Source: Polyangiaceae bacterium
GTDB lineage: Bacteria > Myxococcota_A > Polyangia > Polyangiales > Polyangiaceae
Direction: 5' to 3'
Length of the DNA: 62,582 nt
NCBI GenBank assembly: GCA_020849655.1
Contig: JADLFU010000142.1
Span: 1-62,582 of the forward strand
A program made the position numbers and the translations under genes. The notes beneath the pieces were generated by a model, which was not told the DNA's origin, searched no databases, and saw only the letters and a program-made list of their open reading frames with translations. Below, piece after piece: positions 31,771-40,051 of this stretch; position 1 is the stretch's first letter, and each line of letters opens with the position of its first letter.

Positions 31771-33423
31771 TCAGAAGTCTGGCTTCTGCAGCGGCGGAGG
31801 GGCGAACCCGGACGGCGGCTTCGGCTTCGTCTCCTTGTCGGGCTTCGTCTCCTTGTCGGGCTTCGCCTCCACAGGAGCGGCGTGGGTCGGCTCGGCCTGC
31901 GCGGCGACAGCGACCGGGCGCGGCGCGCCTTGCCCCACGGTCGGGAGCGCGTCGATCGTGTCGGGCGTGCTCGACGACGCGGCCGACGCCGACGCGTGGG
32001 GAGGCGCGGCGCTGGGGACGGCCGCTGCGCTCGGCGCCTCTGCGGTCTTCGTCGCCGTCGACGCGGAGGCGGGCGGCGCGCTCGCGGCCTTCGTCCCGCT
32101 CGTCGTCGTCGCGGCCGCGATGACCCCGACGACGAGCCCGGCCGCCACGACGAGCCCGGCCGCCGCGATGAGCCCGACCGGCGTCTTCTTCGGCGCAGGC
32201 ACCGCGCCGCTCGGGGGCATGCTCGCGTACACGCCGGGCGACGCGACCGCCGTGATGGACGGCTGCGAGCCGGTCGACGGGTACAGGCTCGGGCGCGACG
32301 GCGGGGGCAGGCCGTCGAGCGGGATGAGGCCGCTCGGCAGCCCCTGCACCGCGCTGAACTGGCCGGTCATCCCGATGTCGTGGACCGGGCGCGCCATCAG
32401 CCGCTGCGCCTCGGCGTGGTTCGCCCACTGCTCGTCGGCGAGCTTCACCGCCGACTTCAGCGCGTCGCGGCGCCGCTCCCCGCGCTCGCCGACCACCTCC
32501 CGCACGAAGCGCCCGACGTCGGCCGGCCGCACGCGCGGCGCCGTCGGAGGCATCACGCGGTCGAGGGCCGCCTCGAGCTCCGCGCACGTCTGGAACCGCC
32601 GGCTCGGATCCTTCTCGAGCACCTTCATCAGCACCGCCTCGAGCGTCTTCGGGTACGACGGCACGTACGTGGACGGCGGCGGGCAGGGCTGATCGAGGAT
32701 GTTGCGCAGCGTCGCGACGTCGCCGTCTCCCTTGAAGGGGTGCCGCCCCGTCGTCAGCTGGTAGAGCACGATGCCGAGCGCGAAGATGTCCGTGCGGCGG
32801 TCGAGCGGCTTGCCCATCGCCTGCTCGGGCGACATGTACGACGCCTTGCCCTTCACCGTGCCGACGCCCGTCTTCGCCGACTCGCGCCCGTGCGCGAGCA
32901 CCACTCCAAAATCAACAATCTTGACGTTGCCGTCGTACGTGACGAGGATGTTCTGCGGCGAGACGTCGCGGTGGACGAGCCCCACGGGCGCGCCGTCCTC
33001 GTCGAGCAGCTCGTGCGCCGCGTGCAGGCCCGCCGCGGCGTCCGCGATGATGCGGACGGCGATGCCGATCGGCATCCCTTGCTTCTTCAGCGACGTGCGC
33101 CAGATCGCCGACAGCGGCTCGCCGTCGACATACTCCATCACGATGTAGAGGACCTCGTTCTCCTCCCCGAGGTCGAAGATCTCGACGACGTTCGGGTGGT
33201 GGATCCTCGACGCGATCCGCGCCTCGTCGAGGAACATCTCCTCGAACATCGGATCGTCCGACAGCTTCGCGAGCATCATCTTGATCGCGAGGTGCTTCTG
33301 GAACCCGCGCGAGCCCTTCATGCGCGCCGCCCAGACGCTCGCCATGCCGCCCTCGGCTATCGGGACGAGAAACTCGTATCGCCCGATCGACTGGCCGGGC
33401 TGAACGTCACTGAGCGATCGCAT
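31771..33423 (-). CDS. Transmembrane Ser/Thr protein kinase
   Basis: 550 residues from the ATG at 33423. Kinase domain (about 15-285) with AEGGMASVW, AIKMM, HRDVSPQNILV, DFG and SPEQ. The HRDVSPQN form is typical of myxobacterial kinases, and catalytic residues are intact. A Pro/Ser linker, one TM helix (about 430-455), and an extracytoplasmic Ala/Pro/Lys tail with two ETKPDK repeats follow. The tail has no recognisable sensor domain. It overlaps no gene but is flanked within 6 nt by the propeller lipoprotein and within 53 nt by the Ig-like membrane protein, so the three are probably one operon. Confidence 0.92.
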   Translation of the reverse strand: MRSLSDVQPGQSIGRYEFLVPIAEGGMASVWAARMKGSRGFQKHLAIKMMLAKLSDDPMFEEMFLDEARIASRIHHPNVVEIFDLGEENEVLYIVMEYVDGEPLSAIWRTSLKKQGMPIGIAVRIIADAAAGLHAAHELLDEDGAPVGLVHRDVSPQNILVTYDGNVKIVDFGVVLAHGRESAKTGVGTVKGKASYMSPEQAMGKPLDRRTDIFALGIVLYQLTTGRHPFKGDGDVATLRNILDQPCPPPSTYVPSYPKTLEAVLMKVLEKDPSRRFQTCAELEAALDRVMPPTAPRVRPADVGRFVREVVGERGERRRDALKSAVKLADEQWANHAEAQRLMARPVHDIGMTGQFSAVQGLPSGLIPLDGLPPPSRPSLYPSTGSQPSITAVASPGVYASMPPSGAVPAPKKTPVGLIAAAGLVVAAGLVVGVIAAATTTSGTKAASAPPASASTATKTAEAPSAAAVPSAAPPHASASAASSSTPDTIDALPTVGQGAPRPVAVAAQAEPTHAAPVEAKPDKETKPDKETKPKPPSGFAPPPLQKPDF

Positions 33424-33476
33424 GCAGCAGACTCGCGGGGAGGATACCTTCGCGCGCTCGACACGACAACAGGCCG

Positions 33477-35153
33477 CTACCGCGCCCGCCGCTCGGCGGG
33501 AGCGCCGAGGTCTCGCTCCTTCGAGGCGACCGCGGCCTCGCGGACCGCGTCCACGGGCTCGGCGCCATACGCCGCGTCCTCGACAGCGCGCGCCCACTCC
33601 GCGACGTCTCCCCGCGCGCGCCCCTCGGCCAGCCTCGCGACCGCGGAGGGGGTCGGCTCGGGCCTCGTGATCCACGCCGGACCCGCGCGCTTCAGCGCTT
33701 CCATCAGGCGCTCGAGCACGGCGCGTCGGCGGAGCTGCAGCCCGAGCTGCGCGCGGCCTCGGCGCGGCGTCGGCACCTCGACGCGCGTGTGCAGCGGCCC
33801 CTCGGCGACGAGCACGCGGCTCGACGCGGCGTCCACGCCGAGCGTGAACTCCCCGCGCTCGTCCGTGGTCGTCGCGGCGATCTCTCGATCGCCCTGGAAG
33901 TCCCTCGCGCGCACCGCGACGGTGATCCCCGCGAGCGGGCGTCGCTCGTGCGCGTCCAGCACGACGCCGCGAACGCCCGGCGCGCCGTCGTCGGGCAGCA
34001 GCACGAGGTCGGGGAGGCGCGCCCCCGGCGCCTCGCGCGTCGCGAGCCTCGCGGGCCGCGGCAGCCTGCGCCAGCCGTTGGCGAGCACGAGCAGCAGCAC
34101 CGCGGCCACGACCAGCAGCGGCGCCTTCCGCCAGAGAGACGGCGGCCGGACGGGGACGCGCAGCGTGAGCGGCGGGCCCCCGCGCAGCCCCGCGGACGTG
34201 GGCAGGAACGTGAACGTGACCTCGAGCGAGCCCGCCGCCGGGACGTCGAACGCGAGCGGGACGGTCGCGCGGCCGCCTGCCACCGCGCCCGTGCCCACGA
34301 CCTGTGCGCCGACGCGCGCCTCGACCGCGCCCGAGAGCGCGGGGCCGCGTGACGTCTCCACCGCGAGCGTGAGCTCGTGGCCGTCGCTCGGCACGATGGG
34401 CGCCGCCGGCGGCGCGCCCACCAGCGTGACCCTCGCTGCGCGGACGATCTTCGCGTGGAGCTCGGCGCCGCCCTCCGACGTCACGACGAGCGCTCCCACC
34501 CCGGGCCCTGCGAGCGCGTCCGTCGCGACGTCGAACACGGCGCGACCCCGGGCGTCGGTGCGCACCTTGCCGAGGCGCGCGCCGCGCTCGTCGGACAGCG
34601 ACAGCCACGCGCCCTCGATCGGTCTGTCGGCGCCCGCGCTCGCGGTCACGCGCGCGCCCACCCGCGCGGTGCGCCCGTCGAGATCGAGCGCGTCGGGCAG
34701 CGGATCCCACGCGAGCGCCGCCGCTCCGCGCGCGAGATCGTACGCGCGCTCCCACGCTCCCGCGTCGAGCGCGCTCCCTCCGCCGAACCTCGCGCGCACG
34801 CGCCCGCTCGTCGGCATCCCGCCCGTGCGCACGCAGAACACGCCCCCCGCGTCCGTCTCCAGCGCGACGGTGTCTGGCTGAGGCTGGGTCGGCGCGCCTC
34901 CCGCCCCGCACGCTCGAGGCGTCCCGAGCGGCACCGCGCGCGCGCCATCCATCACGGAGAGCTCGACGCGCCGGCCACCGAGCGGCTGGCCCACGTCGTC
35001 CCGCAGCGTGCCCCGGATCTCCTGCGCGTCCCCGTCCGCCGCGACGTGGACGTCGATCACGGCGTCGCCTCGCACCGAGAGCTTCGCGCCCCACGCGAGC
35101 GCCCCCGCGGTCACGGCGGCGAGCGTCAGGCGAATTCGTGCACCACGGAACAT
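33477..35153 (-). CDS. Ig-like/carboxypeptidase-regulatory-like membrane protein
   Basis: 558 residues from the ATG at 35153, where the signal/anchor helix RIRLTLAAVTAGALAWG begins; a start at 35252 would add 33 polar residues. Several Ig-like or CarboxypepD-regulatory domains are visible: EIRGTLRDDVGQPLGGRRVEL, and a later GVVLDAHERRPLAGITVAVR. One TM helix (about 370-388) splits an outer part from a second regulatory-like domain and a helical tail. First gene of the kinase/propeller cluster. It starts only 24 nt from the divergent HEAT gene, so promoters must overlap. Confidence 0.7.
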   Translation of the reverse strand: MFRGARIRLTLAAVTAGALAWGAKLSVRGDAVIDVHVAADGDAQEIRGTLRDDVGQPLGGRRVELSVMDGARAVPLGTPRACGAGGAPTQPQPDTVALETDAGGVFCVRTGGMPTSGRVRARFGGGSALDAGAWERAYDLARGAAALAWDPLPDALDLDGRTARVGARVTASAGADRPIEGAWLSLSDERGARLGKVRTDARGRAVFDVATDALAGPGVGALVVTSEGGAELHAKIVRAARVTLVGAPPAAPIVPSDGHELTLAVETSRGPALSGAVEARVGAQVVGTGAVAGGRATVPLAFDVPAAGSLEVTFTFLPTSAGLRGGPPLTLRVPVRPPSLWRKAPLLVVAAVLLLVLANGWRRLPRPARLATREAPGARLPDLVLLPDDGAPGVRGVVLDAHERRPLAGITVAVRARDFQGDREIAATTTDERGEFTLGVDAASSRVLVAEGPLHTRVEVPTPRRGRAQLGLQLRRRAVLERLMEALKRAGPAWITRPEPTPSAVARLAEGRARGDVAEWARAVEDAAYGAEPVDAVREAAVASKERDLGAPAERRAR

Positions 35154-35177
35154 GAAATCGAGCGGCGCTGTCGTATC

Positions 35178-35984
35178 ATGGTCCCGATGGTCGTGGCCTC
35201 GCGCGTCGGTCGCTGGATCGCCCCTGCGATCGTGCTCGTCGTCGCGTCGCACGCGTCGGACGCGCGCGCCGAGCCGGTCGAGAAGCTCGCGAAGGAGCTG
35301 AAGGACAACGAGGACTTCCGCGTGCGCACGCAGGCCGCGCTCTCGCTCGGCAAGTCAGGGAGCGCCGACGCCGTCTCGCCGCTCTGCGACGCGCTCGCGG
35401 GCGACTCGTCCGAGGCCGTCCGCGGCGCGTCCGCGGCCGCGCTCGGCAAGCTCGGCAAGCCCGCCGGGCTGCCGTGCCTCGAGGCGCGCAAGGAGGCGGA
35501 GGCGAGCGCGAGCGTCAAGTCGCAGATCGGCAAGTCGATCGCGCTGCTCTCGAAGGGCAACGTCCCTCCCGGCTCGAAGTACTACGTCTCGGTCGGCAAG
35601 GTGAACAACAAGACCCAGCGCGGCGAGGTCGACGCCATCGTGCGCGAGGCCGCGACGAAGAAGCTCGGCGCGATGTCCGGCTACGCGGTCGCGCCGAAGG
35701 GCGAGGCGTCCGCCGCGGCGAAGAGGATCATCGGCGAGAAGAGCCTGAAGGGCTTCCAGCTCCTCACGACCGTCGATCCGCCCGTGTACGACGGCGACAA
35801 GCTCACGATCGCGCTGAAGATCACGGTGACGTCCTACCCGGGGTCGTCGATCCTCGCGGGGTTCAGCCCGAAGCTCACGCAGTCCGGCGTCTCCGGCACC
35901 GACAAGGCGTCCGAGGACGAGCTCGTGAAGATGGCCATCGATCGCGCGCTCGACAGCCTCGAGAAGGTCGCGCCGAGCCTCTGA
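35178..35984 (+). CDS. Exported HEAT-repeat protein
   Basis: 268 residues (ATG at 35178; a second ATG at 35187 is possible). The signal peptide is cleaved near DARA. HEAT repeats cover about 33-120 (DNEDFRVRTQAALSLGKSGS, RGASAAALGKLGKPAG), followed by a mixed alpha/beta domain with a SKYYVSVGKVNNKT strand. Likely periplasmic. It is followed 51 nt downstream by the HAMP protein on the same strand, and both lie next to the gliding locus, but no direct link is shown. Confidence 0.75.
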   Translation: MVPMVVASRVGRWIAPAIVLVVASHASDARAEPVEKLAKELKDNEDFRVRTQAALSLGKSGSADAVSPLCDALAGDSSEAVRGASAAALGKLGKPAGLPCLEARKEAEASASVKSQIGKSIALLSKGNVPPGSKYYVSVGKVNNKTQRGEVDAIVREAATKKLGAMSGYAVAPKGEASAAAKRIIGEKSLKGFQLLTTVDPPVYDGDKLTIALKITVTSYPGSSILAGFSPKLTQSGVSGTDKASEDELVKMAIDRALDSLEKVAPSL

Positions 35985-36035
35985 CGCGCGGTTTGTTGCG
36001 CCCGCGCCGGCCCGCGCCGTAACCTGCTCCCCGCG

Positions 36036-36848
36036 ATGGACAAGCCGAGCGCGCCGACGGGTCGACACCAGAGGAGCTTCAAGAACTACCTCCTCGATCC
36101 GGCGTTCCAGCTCAAGTACTCGTCGTACCTCGTCGCCATCGCGGTCACGCTGTCCGTCGCGCTCGGCGGCCTGCTCTGGCGCACGAGCGGCGAGGTGCTC
36201 GCCGAGAGCCGAGTGTCGGTGAAGCAGGGCGAGGAGACCGTGCGGCAGGGCTCGGAGACCGTGCGCCGAGGCCAGGAGCTCGTGAAGGAGAGCCAGAAGC
36301 TCTCCGCGGTCGTGCGCATGCAGATCCAGAAGGAGTACGGCGACTCCCCCGATCTCGCGAAGAGCTTCAACGAGGAGGCCGACCGCGAGCAGAAGCGCCT
36401 CGAGGGGGAGCAGCAGCGGCTCCTCGGTGAGCAGAAGCGCCTCGAGGCCGAGAAGGCGACGCTCGCCGCGCGCTCCGGCCAGATCGAGGCCCAGCAGCGC
36501 ACGATCATGGCGACGCTGGTGAGCGTGCTCCTCGCGCTCGTCGTCGCGATCGGCCTCGCGGGCATCCTCATCACCCACAAGATCGCGGGCCCGATCTTCA
36601 AGATGAAGCGCCAGATCCGCGAGCTCGGCGAGGGCAGCCTCAAGATCCCGTCGAAGCTGCGCAAGGGCGACGAGCTGGTCGATTTCTTCCAGGCGTTCGA
36701 GGACACCGTCAAGAGCCTCCGCGCGCGCCAGCAGAAGGAGATCGAGCAGCTCGACGACGCGATGAAGGCGGCGGAGGACGGCGGCCACGACGCCTGCCTC
36801 GCGAAGCTGAAGAAGCTCCGCGACGACATGCAGGCCGAGCTCGCGTAG
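36036..36848 (+). CDS. HAMP-domain membrane protein with periplasmic coiled coil, no output domain
   Basis: 270 residues. TM1 (about 29-50) is followed by a periplasmic coiled coil rich in Gln/Glu/Arg heptads (EQKRLEGEQQRLLGEQKRLE), then TM2 (about 160-182) and a HAMP domain starting HKIAGPIFKMKRQIREL. The chain ends in a short helical segment with no histidine kinase, cyclase or methyl-accepting domain. It could act as a signal-transducing adaptor, with HAMP output to a separate partner. The gene overlaps nothing and ends 2 nt from convergent yraN. Confidence 0.8.
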   Translation: MDKPSAPTGRHQRSFKNYLLDPAFQLKYSSYLVAIAVTLSVALGGLLWRTSGEVLAESRVSVKQGEETVRQGSETVRRGQELVKESQKLSAVVRMQIQKEYGDSPDLAKSFNEEADREQKRLEGEQQRLLGEQKRLEAEKATLAARSGQIEAQQRTIMATLVSVLLALVVAIGLAGILITHKIAGPIFKMKRQIRELGEGSLKIPSKLRKGDELVDFFQAFEDTVKSLRARQQKEIEQLDDAMKAAEDGGHDACLAKLKKLRDDMQAELA

Positions 36849-36850
36849 GC

Positions 36851-37210
36851 TCAGCGCAGCCCCTCGGCGATCTCCACTGTCACCGGGCGCGCGTCGAGGT
36901 CGACCGACGCGACGTCGATCCGCACGCGCTCGATCGTCACGTCAGCGGAGAACGTCCGCCACAGCCGCTCGGTCGCGTCCCGCAGGCGCGCGCGCTTCGC
37001 GGGGCTCACCGACGCGAACGCCGACTCGTACGCGCCGCGCCCTCGCGTCCGCACCTCGACGACGACGAGCAGCGGGCCCTCTCGCGCGACGATGTCCAGC
37101 TCGAGCGCGCCGAGCCGCACGTTCGTGCCCAGCACCTCGAACCCCCTCGCCACCAGGAGGTCGATGACGACCCGCTCGGCCGCGCGCCCCCTCCGTGCGC
37201 GGCCGCTCAC
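36851..37210 (-). CDS. YraN/UPF0102 family protein
   Basis: 119 residues from a GTG at 37210, the usual family length. It has the conserved opening (GRAAERVVIDLLVARGFEVL) and the nuclease-like Asp and ExR motif (LELDIVAREG, VVVEVRTR). The family has a PD-(D/E)XK-like fold and an uncertain role in DNA processing. As read, the upstream lipoprotein frame runs on through most of this gene; the overlap disappears if the proposed indel at 37225-37227 is corrected. Confidence 0.88.
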   Translation of the reverse strand: MSGRARRGRAAERVVIDLLVARGFEVLGTNVRLGALELDIVAREGPLLVVVEVRTRGRGAYESAFASVSPAKRARLRDATERLWRTFSADVTIERVRIDVASVDLDARPVTVEIAEGLR

Positions 37211-37219
37211 GCCGGGGCG

Positions 37220-37913
37220 CTAACGGGTTCGCCTTGACGTTGCACGCGCCGTTCGCCGCCGTGCACTCGTTGAGGACCGAGCCGCTGGCCGCGCTGCACT
37301 GGTCGGGGAAATAGCCCTTGTCCTCGTCCTTCACGCAGTACGATCCGCCGAGCTGAGCGCTGCCTTTCGCGACGAGCGCGCCGACGTCGAGCTCCTTGAA
37401 CGGCTTGCAGGAGAAGCCGTTCGGGCACTCGCAGTACTTCGCGTCCTTCTCCGGGCCGTCGCAGCGGCACGAGCAGTACACCGCGAGCTTGTCGGGGCGC
37501 TTGCTGCACTGGCCGAAGACGCGCGCGCGGACCATGTCGGCGTTCTTGCCCGTCGAGCCGGGGATGCGGCACGTGTCCGGGGCCGTCCGCAGCTTCTCGA
37601 GCTCCGCCTTCTCGTCGGCGCTGAGCGACGTCTCCCTCGCGACGAGATCGTCGATGCGCGCGGCGTTCTCCTCGGACTGACCGATGGGGCACGTCACGCG
37701 GCCGCGGAAGTGGTTCACCAGGCAGACGCGCGTCTCGCACTGGAACGAGCGAGACTCGATGTTGACCTCGGTGACCGCGAAGCCGCCGAAGTTCGAGAGG
37801 TACTCGTCCTCCGGGATGCAGGGGTCGCCGACGCCGCCGCTCTGGCAGCCCTGCGCGAAGAGGGCCAACGGGGACAGGAAGGCGGACAGCACAACGGCTT
37901 TTCGCAGCATCAT
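37220..37913 (-). CDS. Cys-rich lipoprotein (expected stop lost by +1 indel)
   Basis: About 230 residues of plausible protein starting at MMLRKAVVL. The signal peptide ends in FAQGC, and the mature part has many Cys (PCIPEDE, CETRVC, CSCRCDGPEK, CECPNGFSC), typical of a disulphide-bonded envelope lipoprotein of unknown function. As read, the frame has no stop here and continues to 36942 in Arg-rich shadow sequence across yraN. Removing one base from GGG at 37225-37227 creates a TAG at 37220-37222, 10 nt before the yraN start. I therefore give the end as 37220 and flag a sequencing indel or true frameshift. Confidence 0.65.
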
Positions 37914-38259
37914 CGTCGAGGGGCTCCCAGAGTCGAGCGTCCGCGGCCGTCAGGTACGACCGCGCACGCGAGGCGACGACGGACGCTAGCCGAGGCCGGA
38001 AGCGTTCGTCAACGGGCAATCGGACGAATTCCACGCAGAAACCGTGGGGACGGAGAACTCTTCGGCGACTGGATTCTCCGTGCAGGGAGGGCCATTTGTG
38101 CCTTGACAGGGCGAGCGCGCCCTTCCTACCATCCGCGGCTTGCGTGGGCGATCCCTCGAAGTTTTCAGGGGTTTTTCACACTGTTGAACATTTCCAGCCC
38201 CGGCTCCCGGGGCTCCGCCCTCCCTCATCCCCGGACTCCCGCCCGAAAGCGACAAGACG
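37914..38259. other. Divergent intergenic region upstream of gltC
   Basis: 346 nt with no gene. It separates the Cys-rich lipoprotein (minus) from gltC (plus). It contains a sigma-70-like promoter (38103-38132, listed separately) and a T-rich stretch near 38159-38190 in the gltC leader. No RNA gene or repeat was seen. Confidence 0.6.
38103..38132 (+). promoter_or_regulatory. Sigma-70-type promoter for gltC
   Basis: A perfect TTGACA -35 box (38103-38108), an 18-nt spacer and TACCAT (38127-38132; 4 of 6 matches to TATAAT). It would start transcription about 120 nt before the gltC ATG. A full TTGACA is rare by chance in such GC-rich DNA. Confidence 0.5.
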
Positions 38260-40048
38260 ATGCGAAATCGGTTGTCTCGTGCCTGCCTGATCGCCTCCCT
38301 CCTCACCGTCGGCCCCTCGGTCGCGGTGCTGTCCTACTCGCCCCTCGCGTCCGCGCAAGCCAAGCCCAAGCCCAAGAAGGACGACAAGAAAGCCGACAAG
38401 GACAAGAAAGCCGACAAGGGCGACAAGAAGGACGAGAAGGACGGGAAGCCCGTCGAGGTCGACCTCGACGAGGGCAGCCCCGACGCCAAGAAGTCCAAGG
38501 ACACGGGCCCCGTGACGGCCGGCCAGATGACCGAGGAGGCCGCGACCGCGAAGCGCCTCTTCGAGGGAGAGAAGTGGGCCGAGGCGGCGCTCGCGCTCTT
38601 CCGGGTCACGAAGGGCGAGACGGGCGACGACGAGGGAAACAAGCAGATCGCCCAGTACGATCTCGCGGTCTCCCTGTACCGGCTGCAGTTCTACCAGCAC
38701 TCGTACAGCATCTTCAGCGAGATCGCCGACCGGCCGAACCACCTGCGCTTCAACGAGACGCTGCTGTGGCTCGCGCGCCTCGCGACCACGCTCCCCGAGC
38801 CCGCCGACATCGTCGAGCGCATCGGCAAGTACTCGGCCGAGCAGGTCGGCCGCTTCAACAACGCGAAGCAGAACGACCTCTACTGGCAGCTCAACTACCT
38901 CCTCGGTCGGTACAAGTACCGAAACCGCCAGTACGAGGAGGCGATCCAGCTCTTCGAGAAGGTCGACAAGCGCAGCAAGTACTACGTGCAGGCGCAGTTC
39001 TTCAACGGCATCAGCTACGTGCAGCTGAAGAAGAGCGTCCCCGCCGTCACGGCCTTCACGCGCATCGTGCAGGCGGTGGACGACGGCGCGGAGGGCGTCG
39101 AGGACGAGCAGCGCATGCGCGACCTCGCGCACCTCTCGATGGCCCGCACCTACTACTCCGCGTCGGTGCGCCTCGACGAGAACAACCAGCCGACGATCGA
39201 CGAGAAGAAGCTCTCCGCGGCCGTCAAGTACTGGAACCGCGTCGACATCGCGAGCGAGTACTGGCTCGACGGGCTGTTCGAGGAGTCCTGGGCGTACTTC
39301 ATGGCCGGCGACTACCCGCGCGCGCTCGGCAACATTCACACGATCCAGGCGCCGTACTTCCCGCACAGCTTCTACCCCGAGGCGGAGATCCTGAAGGCCC
39401 AGATCTACTTCGCCACCTGCCAGTACGACCACGCGACGACGGTCGTCGCCAGGTTCAAGAAGAAGTACGAGCCGGTGCAGAAGGAGCTCGACACGATCCT
39501 CAAGGAGTTCGCGGACGAGGGCAAGGAGGAGCAGGCGTTCCAGTTCTTCCGCGAGGTCAAGAGCCAGAAGCGCTCGCTGCCCGCCAACGTGAAGCCCATC
39601 GTCGAGCTGGCGCTCTCCGACCGCGCGCTCCTGAAGCACCTCGAGTACGCGCGCGTCCTCGAGGAGGAGGAGGGTCGCTTCAAGAAGGCGCCGGCGAGCT
39701 TCCGCGACTCCGGGCTCGGCAACGAGGTGCGCGACGCGCTCGACCTCGCGAAGAGCGTCGCGGTGAAGAACGGCGGCAAGGAGGTGCGCGACCGCTACCA
39801 GCGCAACCTCGACGAGCTCAATGAGCACCTCCGCGACTCCGCGAAGATCCTCATCGACATCACGTCGGCCGAGCGCACGAAGCTCGAGTCCACCATCGAG
39901 AGCGGCAAGTTCACCCAGGAGGACGCCAAGGTGTTCGGCGTCGTCAAGCCCGACGAGGAGCACGTCATCTGGCCGTTCAACGGCGAGTTCTGGCGTGACG
40001 AGCTCGGGTTCTATCGGCAGGTCGTCGTCTCGAAGTGCGGGAGGTTAG
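38260..40048 (+). CDS. gltC: Periplasmic TPR protein GltC (expected stop lost by +1 indel)
   Basis: About 595 residues. A signal peptide (cleavage near LASAQ) is followed by a Lys/Asp-rich linker (about 35-80) and TPR-like helical repeats to about residue 520. The conserved end reads WPFNGEFWRDELGFYR. In M. xanthus GltC is a periplasmic TPR protein of the Glt gliding complex that works with outer-membrane barrels. Its place directly before gltD supports the name, although M. xanthus keeps gltC in a separate cluster. As read, the frame stays open to 40683 across the gltD start. Removing one G from GGG at 40038-40040 gives a TAG at 40046-40048, just before gltD, so I place the end there. Confidence 0.65.
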
Positions 40049-40051
40049 GTG

